52,337 bases of DNA, taken from contig NZ_FQVW01000020.1 in assembly GCF_900129485.1 (NCBI RefSeq), forward strand, positions 1-52,337, read 5' to 3'. Shown piece after piece: positions 1-8,446 of the stretch; positions within the stretch are counted from its first letter, which is position 1, and each line of letters opens with the position of its first letter. The DNA comes from Ornithinibacillus halophilus (lineage in GTDB: Bacteria > Bacillota > Bacilli > Bacillales > Amphibacillaceae). The notes under the pieces were generated by a model, which had not been told where the DNA came from, made no database searches, and saw nothing but the letters and a program-made list of their open reading frames with translations. A program made the position numbers and the translations under genes.

Positions 1-40
1 ATGAACATCTGAGAATAAGCTAGTAGATGCAGGGACATGA

Positions 41-68
41 TTGAGCGTAAATTAAAACTTAATAATTT
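41..68 (+). promoter_or_regulatory. possible promoter of tRNA-Gly
   Basis: TTGAGC (41-46) and TAATTT (63-68) stand 16 bp apart just upstream of the tRNA. The match to a housekeeping promoter is weak, and the tRNA could instead be the last of a longer tRNA operon that begins before the window. Confidence 0.3.
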
Positions 69-80
69 TCTATATACCAT

Positions 81-154
81 GCGGGTGTAGTTTAGTGGTA
101 AAACCTCAGCCTTCCAAGCTGATGTCGAGGGTTCGATTCCCTTCACCCGCTCCA
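81..154 (+). tRNA. tRNA-Gly(TCC)
   Basis: A full cloverleaf is visible. The acceptor stem pairs 81-87 with 144-150. The anticodon arm has a TCAGC/GCTGA stem and the loop CTTCCAA, giving anticodon TCC at 113-115. The T arm carries GTTCGATTC. The 3' CCA is encoded at 152-154. TCC decodes GGA and GGG glycine codons. A strong hairpin terminator follows at 170-216. Confidence 0.97.
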
Positions 155-169
155 TAATACATATGTCTT

Positions 170-216
170 AACGCAGTATTTCGTAATGAGCTTACGAAGT
201 ATTGCGTTTTTATTTT
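170..216 (+). terminator. intrinsic terminator after tRNA-Gly
   Basis: Arms 170-186 and 192-208 form a 17-bp stem with two G-T wobbles around loop TGAGC, followed by a T-rich tail. Confidence 0.85.
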
Positions 217-261
217 CTGATTAATCCCACCCCAAAAGTAACTCATTTCTTTGTTCAACAC

Positions 262-291
262 TTGAACTCACCAAAACTTCAATAGTATGCT
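262..291 (+). promoter_or_regulatory. candidate promoter for the ABC-class ATPase gene
   Basis: TTGAAC (262-267) and TATGCT (286-291) are 18 bp apart, about 35 bp before the ATG. The -10 box is imperfect. Confidence 0.35.
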
Positions 292-325
292 ATATTTAAC
301 AATAAATTAATTTGAGGGATTATCG

Positions 326-2029
326 ATGAATCGTTTAATACAACAGTTAAAGCAATTAGATGGAAAAGGCTATAAAGGATACAAAAGTGTTCAAGGTCAC
401 TACAAATTTCCAAAATATGATTTATATATAGATTATGTCCAAGGAGATCCATTTGCATCTCCATCCAAAATCAGAGTAGTTATTTCAAAGGAAAAGCGCG
501 CAATCCATTCTGAATGGTTGCTAAACAAGTACCGTAAAGTAGCAACAGAAGACCGACTAGCTAGGGAAGTAGGGAAAGCGGTTCTTCAAAATCGCACGTT
601 CATAAAAGGATCTGGAAAAAGTGGGGCTGTACTTTTTGATACACCTGGACAAGAAATATTAGAAAGAACAGCTGTTCAAATAACTTCATCACAGATTACT
701 ATTTGTTTGTCTGTTGGTTTCCCGGCAAATGGTCGACGAATAAATGGGAAGGAAGCAATAAAATTATTGGCAGAAGTTATTCCTTCCATTATTGAGAACT
801 CGATTTTTTCTATTAGTAATGATGAAATTGAAAAAGCAGTAAAGCTACAGGATCAGCAGCAAGCAATTAGAAAAGAAATGGCTGATAAAAACTGGGTGGC
901 TTTTATTGCCAATGGTTCCATTCTGCCTAGAGAAAGTGGAGTAAGCAATCGAACATTGAAAGGTGCTATTCCATTTCAGAGCCCACCAGAAAATGAAGTT
1001 TCCATTACAATACCTCATCAACAGGAGCCAATTGTTGGTATGGCGATACCTAAAGGCATTACATTAATTGTTGGTGGAGGATATCATGGGAAGAGTACCT
1101 TCCTTGAAGCATTGGAACGTGGTGTCTATACTCATACAAAAGAGGACGGACGAGAATTTGTCTTAACGGATCCAGAAGCAGTTAAAATCCGTGCAGAAGA
1201 TGGCAGGAAAATAACGGGTGTCAACATTTCGCCCTTTATTAAAAATTTGCCACACGGACAAAATACGGTGAATTTTTCAACAGAAAATGCTAGTGGTAGT
1301 ACGTCACAAGCAGCAAATGTTATAGAAGCATTGGAAGTAGGTGCATCAACTTTATTGATTGATGAAGATACAAGTGCAACTAACTTTATGATTAGAGATT
1401 ATCGAATGCAAAAGCTAGTTACACAGGATAAAGAGCCTATCACCCCATTTATTGATAAAATAACACAACTTAAAAGAGACTTGGGAACCTCAACGATACT
1501 AGTTATGGGCGGTTCAGGTGATTACTTTGATACAGCCGATACGGTCATCATGATGGATGAGTATGTTCCACGTAATGTTACGGAAAAGGCAAGGGAAATT
1601 ACACAACAATTTCCTAGTGAAAGAAAGTCTGAAAAAGAGTCTACTTTTGGTGAGATTGTACACCGACAATTTCAACAAAATTCTTTACAAACACAAAAAG
1701 GAAAACGATCGAAAACCCAAGCAAAAGGGTTAACAACGATATTAATGGGGAAAACAGAAATTTCCTTTAATCATACGGAACAATTGGTAGATTCTTCACA
1801 AACACGAATGATTGCAGAGATGATACAATACTTAGATAGAAAGAAAAACTTAGAGAAGCAATCTCTACATGAATTACTGAATCTAATAGATGATCAAATA
1901 GATAAGCATGGATTAGCATCATTTACGGTGAACCGGGATCAACACCCTGGCGATTTAGCAAGGCCAAGACGATATGAAATTGCATCTGTTATTAATCGGA
2001 TGCGAACAGCAAAAGTGAAACAACTATAG
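326..2029 (+). CDS. ABC-class ATPase of unknown function (PF09818-type)
   Basis: This 567-residue soluble protein matches what I recall of the 'predicted ATPase of the ABC class' family. A glycine-rich P-loop (GGGYHGKST) lies near residue 250, and a Walker B-like strand ending in LLIDEDTSATNFM lies near residue 350. There are no membrane segments or signal peptide, so it is probably cytoplasmic and not a transporter subunit. The start at 326 follows GAGGG with normal spacing. It stands alone in front of queG, 16 bp away, and may share a transcript with it. The ligand and cellular role are unknown. The family call is firm from the motif pair, but no specific function can be given. Confidence 0.75.
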   Translation: MNRLIQQLKQLDGKGYKGYKSVQGHYKFPKYDLYIDYVQGDPFASPSKIRVVISKEKRAIHSEWLLNKYRKVATEDRLAREVGKAVLQNRTFIKGSGKSGAVLFDTPGQEILERTAVQITSSQITICLSVGFPANGRRINGKEAIKLLAEVIPSIIENSIFSISNDEIEKAVKLQDQQQAIRKEMADKNWVAFIANGSILPRESGVSNRTLKGAIPFQSPPENEVSITIPHQQEPIVGMAIPKGITLIVGGGYHGKSTFLEALERGVYTHTKEDGREFVLTDPEAVKIRAEDGRKITGVNISPFIKNLPHGQNTVNFSTENASGSTSQAANVIEALEVGASTLLIDEDTSATNFMIRDYRMQKLVTQDKEPITPFIDKITQLKRDLGTSTILVMGGSGDYFDTADTVIMMDEYVPRNVTEKAREITQQFPSERKSEKESTFGEIVHRQFQQNSLQTQKGKRSKTQAKGLTTILMGKTEISFNHTEQLVDSSQTRMIAEMIQYLDRKKNLEKQSLHELLNLIDDQIDKHGLASFTVNRDQHPGDLARPRRYEIASVINRMRTAKVKQL

Positions 2030-2045
2030 AAAGGGGGCAACCTCT

Positions 2046-3194
2046 ATGAAAATAGAAGACTTAAAGCAAGAAATCATTGAGTATAGTAAAGAAATTGGAA
2101 TTGACAAAATAGGGTTTGCTTCTGCAGATGTATTTAGTGAATTAAAAGAACGGTTAAGAAGACAACAGGAATTAGGCTATCAATCAGGCTTTGAAAAAGG
2201 TTCTATTGAAGAACGGACAGAACCAAAAAGGCTATTACCACAGGCACAATCGATTATTTCTATCGCTATTGCATACCCATCAAGGATGAAAGATGCTCCA
2301 AAAGGAACTAAAGAAAATAGACGAGGGATTTTTTGCAGAGCATCATGGGGTGTGGATTACCACCACGTTTTAAAGGAACGTCTTGAAAAATTAGAAGCCT
2401 TCATTAAAGACAAGGTAGCTGAAGCTTCTACAAAAATTATGGTTGATACAGGTGAATTGTCAGACCGTGCTGTTGCAGAAAGAGCAGGTATTGGTTTTAG
2501 TGGAAAAAATGCATCGATTATTACTCCGGAGTTTGGTTCATTTGTCTACTTAGGAGAGATGATTACAAATATCCCATTTATACCAGATTCACCCGTTGAG
2601 GATAGCTGTGGGGACTGTCGCAAATGTCTTGATGCTTGCCCAACAACTGCATTAGTTGATGGTGGTCAGTTGAATGCACAGCGTTGTATTGCCTTTTTAA
2701 CTCAAACAAAAGATTTTCTACCAGAAGAATTTCGGTCAAAAATTGGCAACCGTGTATATGGTTGCGATACTTGTCAGCAAGTTTGTCCTAAGAATAAAGG
2801 GATAGATTTTCATATTCATCCAGAGTTTGAACCTGAACCAGAAGTTGCAAAACCAAAATTAAAACCGATGCTTCGTATGTCGAATCGTGAATTTAAGGAA
2901 ACATTTGGTCATATCTCTGGCTTCTGGAGAGGGAAAAAGCCGCTACAACGAAATGCTATTATTGGCCTTGGGCATTTTAAGGATAAAACAGCAGTAGAAG
3001 AGTTAATTGCTGTTCTTCAACATGATCCACGCCCTGTTATTCGTGGAACTGCAGCATGGTCATTGGGTAAAATCGGTACAGAAGAAGCAATCGATGCAAT
3101 TAAAGAAGCAATGGAAAAAGAAAAAGATGAGCAAGTATTATATGAAATGGAAAAAGGGTTAGCTTTTCAAGAATCGACTAGTACTCTGAATTAA
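2046..3194 (+). CDS. queG: epoxyqueuosine reductase QueG
   Basis: QueG reduces epoxyqueuosine to queuosine at tRNA position 34, the last step of queuosine synthesis, using cobalamin and two [4Fe-4S] clusters. The sequence shows the ferredoxin-like cysteine sets C-x2-C-x2-C-x3-C beginning near residue 188 and C-x2-C-x3-CP near residue 240. An Asp in the V-D-T-G stretch near residue 134 fits the family's proposed catalytic acid. The C-terminal part (about 300-375) has HEAT-like helices. At 382 residues the length is typical. The gene has a GGGGGC ribosome site and is followed 8 bp later by ogt. The order queG, amidase, trmL matches the Bacillus subtilis yhbA-yhbB-cspR region as I recall it. Confidence 0.93.
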   Translation: MKIEDLKQEIIEYSKEIGIDKIGFASADVFSELKERLRRQQELGYQSGFEKGSIEERTEPKRLLPQAQSIISIAIAYPSRMKDAPKGTKENRRGIFCRASWGVDYHHVLKERLEKLEAFIKDKVAEASTKIMVDTGELSDRAVAERAGIGFSGKNASIITPEFGSFVYLGEMITNIPFIPDSPVEDSCGDCRKCLDACPTTALVDGGQLNAQRCIAFLTQTKDFLPEEFRSKIGNRVYGCDTCQQVCPKNKGIDFHIHPEFEPEPEVAKPKLKPMLRMSNREFKETFGHISGFWRGKKPLQRNAIIGLGHFKDKTAVEELIAVLQHDPRPVIRGTAAWSLGKIGTEEAIDAIKEAMEKEKDEQVLYEMEKGLAFQESTSTLN

Positions 3195-3205
3195 AGGGGA
3201 ATTTG

Positions 3206-3718
3206 ATGGTGTTATTTTTTGATGAATTCGAAACACCCGTAGGAACAATGATGGCAATGAGTAATGGAGAACATGTGGTACGATTGGAATATGGTACCTT
3301 GGAACAGTTTAAGAAAAGTCGAATGAATTGGCTTGATCAGTATTTTAAAAACTCGGAAATTACACATGACCCTAGTTATTTAGAACAAGTAACAAGGGAA
3401 GTGAATGAATATTTTCAGATGAAGCGAAAAGAATTTTCTTTTGATTTTATGTTATACGGCACATCCTTTCAAAAAAAGGTCTGGCAAGCACTATTCGATA
3501 CAATACGATTTGGCGATACCAAATCATATAAGGACATAGCAAATACTATTGAAAACCCGAAAGCAGTTAGGGCTGTTGGTGGAGCAGTAAATAAAAACCC
3601 GATTTCTATCGCTGTTCCATGCCACCGTGTAATCGGAGCCAATGGAAAATTAGTTGGGTATAATGGTGGTCTAGATAAGAAAACATTCTTATTAGAACAT
3701 GAATCTATGAAACTTTAA
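3206..3718 (+). CDS. ogt: methylated-DNA--protein-cysteine methyltransferase
   Basis: This suicide repair enzyme moves alkyl groups from O6-alkylguanine to its own cysteine. The active-site motif PCHRV is at about residues 138-142 with Cys139 as acceptor, preceded by the helix-turn-helix region (SYKDIA..) and an RAVGGAVNKNP stretch. The protein has 170 residues when read from ATG 3206. A TTG at 3203 is in frame, but the ribosome site AAGGGGA (3194-3200) sits better for the ATG. It is closely packed behind queG and probably co-transcribed, which would link a tRNA modification enzyme to DNA repair only by position. Confidence 0.92.
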   Translation: MVLFFDEFETPVGTMMAMSNGEHVVRLEYGTLEQFKKSRMNWLDQYFKNSEITHDPSYLEQVTREVNEYFQMKRKEFSFDFMLYGTSFQKKVWQALFDTIRFGDTKSYKDIANTIENPKAVRAVGGAVNKNPISIAVPCHRVIGANGKLVGYNGGLDKKTFLLEHESMKL

Positions 3719-3776
3719 AACTAACTATCTTTATACAAGCATCCTCTCCATATAAATATAGTGGAGGGGATTTTAC

Positions 3777-4616
3777 ATGGAAAAATTAAAACAATTGTGG
3801 TTTGATTTTTTAGAATCTGATCGTAATGATACATGGTGGAAACGTAAAAAAGAACTTTGCTCAAAGAGAGATGTTGAAATCATACAAATCAAAGGAAAAG
3901 GGAATATATTCCGTAGAACAAAATACGACCATAAAGAAGAAGTGCATTATTTAATGCATCTTTCTTTTTTAATGAAACAAGGCAAACATTTTTATCTGGA
4001 AGAAAAGGTTAGTCCATATCGTTTTTTACTGGATGGGGATACGATATCTAAGCACCAAGAAATACCCGCACAATATTTGACAGATAAGAAATTGGGAACA
4101 ATAGAGCCAGATACGAAACGAACCGGTGAAAGATTTGATTATAATCGGATGGCTGCCGTACGATATGCAGAACGATGGTGGAATAGTTACAATCCAGAGT
4201 TCAGACAATTCGATGTAGATTGTACCAATTATATTTCACAGTGCCTCTATGCTGGTGGTGCACCAATGCGTGGCGCACCAAATCGAAATCAGGGTTGGTG
4301 GTATCAAGGAGATAATTGGAGCTTCAGTTGGGCCGTAGCCCACTCTCTAAGGTGGTATTTAAGTGGTTCAACTCAAGGATTAAAGGGAAGAGAAATGAAT
4401 TCTCCGGAAGAATTAACATTAGGAGATGTAATTTGTTATGATTTTGAAGGAGATGGACGTTGGGATCATACAACTATTGTTGTAGCAAAGGATGCGTACG
4501 GGATGCCGCTAGTGAATGCCCACACTGACAATAGTCGCCATCGATATTGGTCATATGAAGATTCAACAGCATGGACAGAAAATATTCAATATAAGTATTT
4601 TAAAATTGGTGAGTAA
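3777..4616 (+). CDS. putative amidase-domain protein (YhbB-like)
   Basis: The C-terminal half carries the papain-like putative amidase domain (Pfam amidase_6). A Tyr-Asn-Arg start motif at about 121 leads to DVDCTNYISQ with candidate nucleophile Cys149, and WDHTTIV supplies candidate His231. An N-terminal segment of about 110 residues is charged and unassigned. I see no convincing signal peptide, so its location is uncertain, although related domains act on cell wall or extracellular amides. At 279 residues it is close in length to the B. subtilis YhbB protein, which sits in the same neighbourhood between queG and trmL. It starts 7-8 bp after GGAGGGG. Function is inferred from the domain only. 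Confidence 0.75.
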   Translation: MEKLKQLWFDFLESDRNDTWWKRKKELCSKRDVEIIQIKGKGNIFRRTKYDHKEEVHYLMHLSFLMKQGKHFYLEEKVSPYRFLLDGDTISKHQEIPAQYLTDKKLGTIEPDTKRTGERFDYNRMAAVRYAERWWNSYNPEFRQFDVDCTNYISQCLYAGGAPMRGAPNRNQGWWYQGDNWSFSWAVAHSLRWYLSGSTQGLKGREMNSPEELTLGDVICYDFEGDGRWDHTTIVVAKDAYGMPLVNAHTDNSRHRYWSYEDSTAWTENIQYKYFKIGE

Positions 4617-4663
4617 TGGTATAATAAATAAGTTCTTAAGATATTTTAAAAGGAGAATGAAAA

Positions 4664-5137
4664 GTGGGTTTACATGTAGTACTATTTCAACCAGAAATTC
4701 CTGCCAATACTGGCAATATTGCTAGAACTTGTTTAGCAACAGATGTAACATTACATTTAATTCATCCATTAGGTTTTTCAACCGATGATAAAATGGTTCG
4801 ACGTGCAGGGTTAGATTACTGGAAGCATGTTGATATACAAGAGTATAACTCCATTCAAGAATTATATGACCGTTATCCTGAAGGGGATTTTTATTATATC
4901 GAAAACTTTGGAACAAAACATTATACAGACTATGATTTTAGTGATGTAGATGAGGAAATCTTCTTTGTATTCGGTCGAGAAACGAATGGAATACCTAAAG
5001 AATTACTAGTTGGAAAAGAAGACAAGTGCCTTCGCATTCATATGAATGACAAAGTGCGATCGTTAAACCTTTCCAACACGGCTGCTATTATCATCTACGA
5101 AGCAATGCGTCAACAAGGATTTCCTAATTTAACTTAA
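4664..5137 (+). CDS. trmL: tRNA (cytidine(34)-2'-O)-methyltransferase TrmL
   Basis: This SPOUT-fold methyltransferase puts a 2'-O-methyl group on the wobble base of tRNA-Leu isoacceptors. Its 157 residues match the family. The trefoil-knot motifs are all present: N-T-G-N-I-A-R near residue 14, FGRETNGIP near 103 and LNLSNTAAI near 128. Translation starts at GTG 4664, 8 bp after AGGAG (4651-4655). An earlier out-of-frame ATG lies upstream and is not used. With queG in the same cluster, this region serves tRNA wobble-position chemistry. Confidence 0.95.
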   Translation: MGLHVVLFQPEIPANTGNIARTCLATDVTLHLIHPLGFSTDDKMVRRAGLDYWKHVDIQEYNSIQELYDRYPEGDFYYIENFGTKHYTDYDFSDVDEEIFFVFGRETNGIPKELLVGKEDKCLRIHMNDKVRSLNLSNTAAIIIYEAMRQQGFPNLT

Positions 5138-5138
5138 A

Positions 5139-5174
5139 AAAAACGTCATGCTGGGTGCATGACGTTTTTTTTAT
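5139..5174. terminator. bidirectional terminator, trmL / small peptide gene
   Basis: AAAACGTCATGC pairs with GCATGACGTTTT around a short loop, with A-run and T-run on either side. It serves trmL on the plus strand and overlaps the stop codon of the 33-residue reverse gene. Confidence 0.9.
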
Positions 5175-5272
5175 TGATTATGTTTAGGTACTCCTGGTTT
5201 TGCTTCGTATCCTGAGGTTAAGCAAGATACTATGAATGTAATTACTACACCAATGATAAGAGCTAGTTTCAT
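5171..5272 (-). CDS. 33-residue membrane or lipoprotein-like micro-peptide
   Basis: I do not recognise this gene. It encodes 33 residues: start Met-Lys, a hydrophobic stretch of about 13 residues (LALIIGVVITFIV), then Ser-Cys at 16-17 and a polar tail ending PGVPKHNQ. The I-V-S-C run loosely fits a lipobox, which would leave a 17-residue lipopeptide. The tail length also resembles exported signalling peptides. Evidence that it is real is good for its size. A perfect AAGGAGG lies 7-8 bp before ATG 5272, a TTCACA-17-TATAAT promoter lies upstream, and a hairpin terminator sits at the stop. It stands alone between trmL and odhA on the opposite strand. No function is assigned. Confidence 0.7.
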   Translation of the reverse strand: MKLALIIGVVITFIVSCLTSGYEAKPGVPKHNQ

Positions 5273-5331
5273 GTGTATGTCCTCCTTGTATGTAACGATA
5301 GCTTAATTATTATATATATTATTCTCCCCCT

Positions 5332-5360
5332 ATTATAGCGAATATCATTCGTAATGTGAA
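5332..5360 (-). promoter_or_regulatory. SigA-type promoter of the micro-peptide gene, with internal palindrome
   Basis: On the reverse strand TTCACA (5355-5360) is followed after 17 bp by TATAAT (5332-5337). The spacer holds a 13-bp palindrome, CGAAT-3-ATTCG (5339-5351), which could be a repressor site placed between the two promoter boxes. Confidence 0.65.
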
Positions 5361-5506
5361 CTGTAAGTATGTAAATTTATTGAACATTTCATAGCACAAG
5401 GACATGTAGATAAATTTTCCTAATTAATAGAATATATTATAAATACAATAATTTGCATAAATCGACTAACATATATTGTTCTCCTACATAAAATAAGGTA
5501 TATTAG

Positions 5507-5535
5507 TTGATGTAGTAACAGTTGAGTTCTATAAT
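5507..5535 (+). promoter_or_regulatory. SigA-type promoter of odhAB
   Basis: TTGATG (5507-5512) and TATAAT (5530-5535) are separated by 17 bp, giving a leader of about 60 nt before GTG 5600. No obvious catabolite-control site is seen at this promoter. Confidence 0.75.
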
Positions 5536-5599
5536 GAAAGATGAATTTGAAAACACCGTTATCAACGGAGAAAGTTCACTTCAAATGGGGGTATAAAAC

Positions 5600-8434
5600 G
5601 TGGCACAGAATGATGAATCTGCAGAAAGATTCTGGGGAGAATTTCATGGTCCGAACATGGGGTATGTAGAAGAACAATATGAGTTGTACAAAGAGGACCC
5701 TCAAACTGTTGATCCTTCTATTAAGGAATTATTTGATCAACACGGGGCTCCGACTTGGATTTCCCAACCAACTAATATTTCAGAAGGATCTGTCTCTACA
5801 TCTATCGATAATGTAGAAAAGCTTACCTCAGCAATCAAACTTGTTGAGGCTATTCGTCGTTTCGGACATTTGGAAGCAGACATTTATGCTGTTGGTTTGC
5901 ATAAGGAACGAAAATCAGAGCTTTTAGATCCAAAAACATATGGATTAAGTGAACAGGACTTGAAAAATATTCCTGCATCATGGCTATGGAAGAAAGCGCC
6001 AGCTGGTGTTGACAATGGTTATGATGTTGTAAAAGAACTAAAGAAATATTATACAGGAACAATCACATTTGAATTTGACCATGTCGATGATGAGAAAGAA
6101 AGACAGTGGTTATTAGATAGAATTGAGTCAGGTAATGCTAGACTTGATTTATCAAATGATGAGAAAAAAGAATTATTGAATCGCCTGGCTGAAGTAGAAG
6201 GGTTTGAAGGATTTTTACAGAAAACGTTCGTAGGGCAAAAACGTTTCTCCATTGAAGGTTTGGAAACGATGGTTCCAATGCTAGATGGAATTGTAAAAAG
6301 TGCGGTTCAAGATAAGGTAGAAAACATTATGATGGGGATGGCACACCGTGGTCGTTTAAGTGTACTAGCACACGTACTAGGAAAGCCATTGGATAAAATT
6401 TTCTCTGAGTTCCATCATTCACCGAACAAAGAACTAATTCCTTCAGAAGGATCAAGAGGAATTAATTATGGTTGGACTGGTGATGTTAAATACCATTTTG
6501 GTGCAGTGAAAGATGTTGATGAATCAGAAACTAGAACACGTATTACATTGGCACATAACCCGTCCCATCTTGAATTTGTAAATCCAGTTGTAGAAGGGTT
6601 TGCTCGTGCAGCACAAGAAGACCGTTCCGAACCAGGATATCCAAAACAAGATGTAAATAAAGCGATTCCAGTGCTAATCCATGGGGATGCAGCTTTTATT
6701 GGTGAAGGTGTTGTTGCTGAAACATTAAACCTTGCAAACTTACCAGGCTACCGAACTGGAGGTACTCTGCACATCATAGCAAACAACCTTGTTGGTTATA
6801 CAACTGATCAACAAGAAGGTCGTTCAACTCGTTATGCTAGTGATTTAGCAAAAGGATTTGAAATTCCAATTATGCATGTTAATGCAGATGACCCAATCGC
6901 ATGTATATCTGCTGTACGTGTGGCATATGAGTATCGACAAACATTTAATAAAGATATTCTAATTGATTTGGTTGGTTACCGTCGTTATGGTCATAACGAA
7001 ATGGATGAACCACGAGTTACTCAGCCATTGTTATATAAAGAAATTGACAATCATCCAACAGTAGCTAACGTTTTTGCAAAACAGCTTGAAGAAAAAGGCG
7101 TTATTACTACAGATGAATTTAATAGTATGAAAGAAAATATCAATAATAACCTTCAAGAAATCTATGATGGAATGAAGGAAAATGATTCAGACAAAGTAAC
7201 ATGTCAACCGATGCCAGAGGCGTTGAATGAGGACCTAGGCAAGTTTAAAACAGCGGTTCCACTAGAAGATTTAAAATCTCTTAATGATGGGTTATTAAAA
7301 CGTCCTGAAGGGTTTAATGAAAACAAAAAATTAAGCCGTATTCTAAAACGTCGTAAAAATGCTTTAGAGGAAGGCAATAAAGCGGACTGGGGTGCAGGGG
7401 AAGCATTAACTTATGCATCAATTCTCCAAGATGGTATTCCGATTCGTTTAACAGGTCAAGATTCCGAACGTGGTACTTTTGCTCATCGTCACGCTGTCTT
7501 AAAGGATGTAGAGACGAATGAAAAATATTGTATTATGCATGGATTAGATGAAGCAGAAGCTTCTTTTGATATTCGAAATAGTCCATTATCGGAAGCAGGA
7601 GTATTAGGATTTGAATACGGATACAGTGTTCAATCTCCAGAGACTTTAGTACTATGGGAAGCGCAATTTGGTGACTTTGCGAATGCTGGTCAGGTTGTAT
7701 TTGACCAATTTATTTCTGCTGCTCGTGCTAAATGGGGAGAAAAATCGAATATGGTAATGTTGCTTCCTCATGGATATGAGGGACAAGGGCCAGAGCATTC
7801 TAGTGCAAGATTAGAGCGCTTCTTACAAATGGCTGCCGAAAATAATTGGATTGTTGCTTATGTAACATCATCTGCACAATTCTTCCATATCGTTCGTAGA
7901 CAGGCAGCATTGAATGGTCGTGAAGAAGCTCGTCCATTGGTATTAATGACACCAAAAAGTAGTTTATTACGTAATCAAATCATCGCTTCAGAAGCAAAAG
8001 AATTTACAGATGGGAAGTTCGAAGCATTACGTAATCAACCAAACTTAAAAGTTAGCAAAAAGAATGCTAAACGTCTACTAATTGGTAGTGGAAAAATAAT
8101 GGTAGATATCGAAGAAGCAATAGGTGAATCAGATGAGAAATTTGATTGGCTTCGTGCAGTTAGACTAGAGCAAATATATCCTTTCCCTACTAAAGAACTG
8201 GAAAAGGTAATTAAAGACCTACCAAACCTAGAAGAGATTGTTTGGGTTCAAGAAGAGCCTAAAAATATGGGTGCATGGGATTTCGTAGATGATTATTTAA
8301 GAGAGGCTTTACCAGAAGGTGTTGAGCTACGCTATATCGGTCGTCCAGATCGTTCTGCACCTGCAGTTGGTGAACCAAATATTCATAAACACGAACAACA
8401 ACAAATTATACAACAAGCACTTAACTTAGCTTAG
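5600..8434 (+). CDS. odhA: 2-oxoglutarate dehydrogenase E1 component
   Basis: This is the thiamine-diphosphate-dependent E1 subunit that decarboxylates 2-oxoglutarate in the TCA cycle and passes the succinyl group to the E2 lipoyl arm. Its 944 residues equal the length I recall for the Bacillus protein. The N-terminal ERFWGEFHGPN segment, the MAHRGRL motif near residue 249, the ThDP/Mg-binding stretch GDAAFIGEGVVAETLNLA near 355, and the transketolase-like pyrimidine domain (ILLPHGYEGQGPEHSS-type) near 720 are all present. The GTG start at 5600 follows GGGG at about 10 bp. The E2 gene begins 12 bp downstream, so the two are one operon; E3 is encoded elsewhere. Confidence 0.97.
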   Translation: MAQNDESAERFWGEFHGPNMGYVEEQYELYKEDPQTVDPSIKELFDQHGAPTWISQPTNISEGSVSTSIDNVEKLTSAIKLVEAIRRFGHLEADIYAVGLHKERKSELLDPKTYGLSEQDLKNIPASWLWKKAPAGVDNGYDVVKELKKYYTGTITFEFDHVDDEKERQWLLDRIESGNARLDLSNDEKKELLNRLAEVEGFEGFLQKTFVGQKRFSIEGLETMVPMLDGIVKSAVQDKVENIMMGMAHRGRLSVLAHVLGKPLDKIFSEFHHSPNKELIPSEGSRGINYGWTGDVKYHFGAVKDVDESETRTRITLAHNPSHLEFVNPVVEGFARAAQEDRSEPGYPKQDVNKAIPVLIHGDAAFIGEGVVAETLNLANLPGYRTGGTLHIIANNLVGYTTDQQEGRSTRYASDLAKGFEIPIMHVNADDPIACISAVRVAYEYRQTFNKDILIDLVGYRRYGHNEMDEPRVTQPLLYKEIDNHPTVANVFAKQLEEKGVITTDEFNSMKENINNNLQEIYDGMKENDSDKVTCQPMPEALNEDLGKFKTAVPLEDLKSLNDGLLKRPEGFNENKKLSRILKRRKNALEEGNKADWGAGEALTYASILQDGIPIRLTGQDSERGTFAHRHAVLKDVETNEKYCIMHGLDEAEASFDIRNSPLSEAGVLGFEYGYSVQSPETLVLWEAQFGDFANAGQVVFDQFISAARAKWGEKSNMVMLLPHGYEGQGPEHSSARLERFLQMAAENNWIVAYVTSSAQFFHIVRRQAALNGREEARPLVLMTPKSSLLRNQIIASEAKEFTDGKFEALRNQPNLKVSKKNAKRLLIGSGKIMVDIEEAIGESDEKFDWLRAVRLEQIYPFPTKELEKVIKDLPNLEEIVWVQEEPKNMGAWDFVDDYLREALPEGVELRYIGRPDRSAPAVGEPNIHKHEQQQIIQQALNLA

Positions 8435-8446
8435 GAGGAGATTCTA

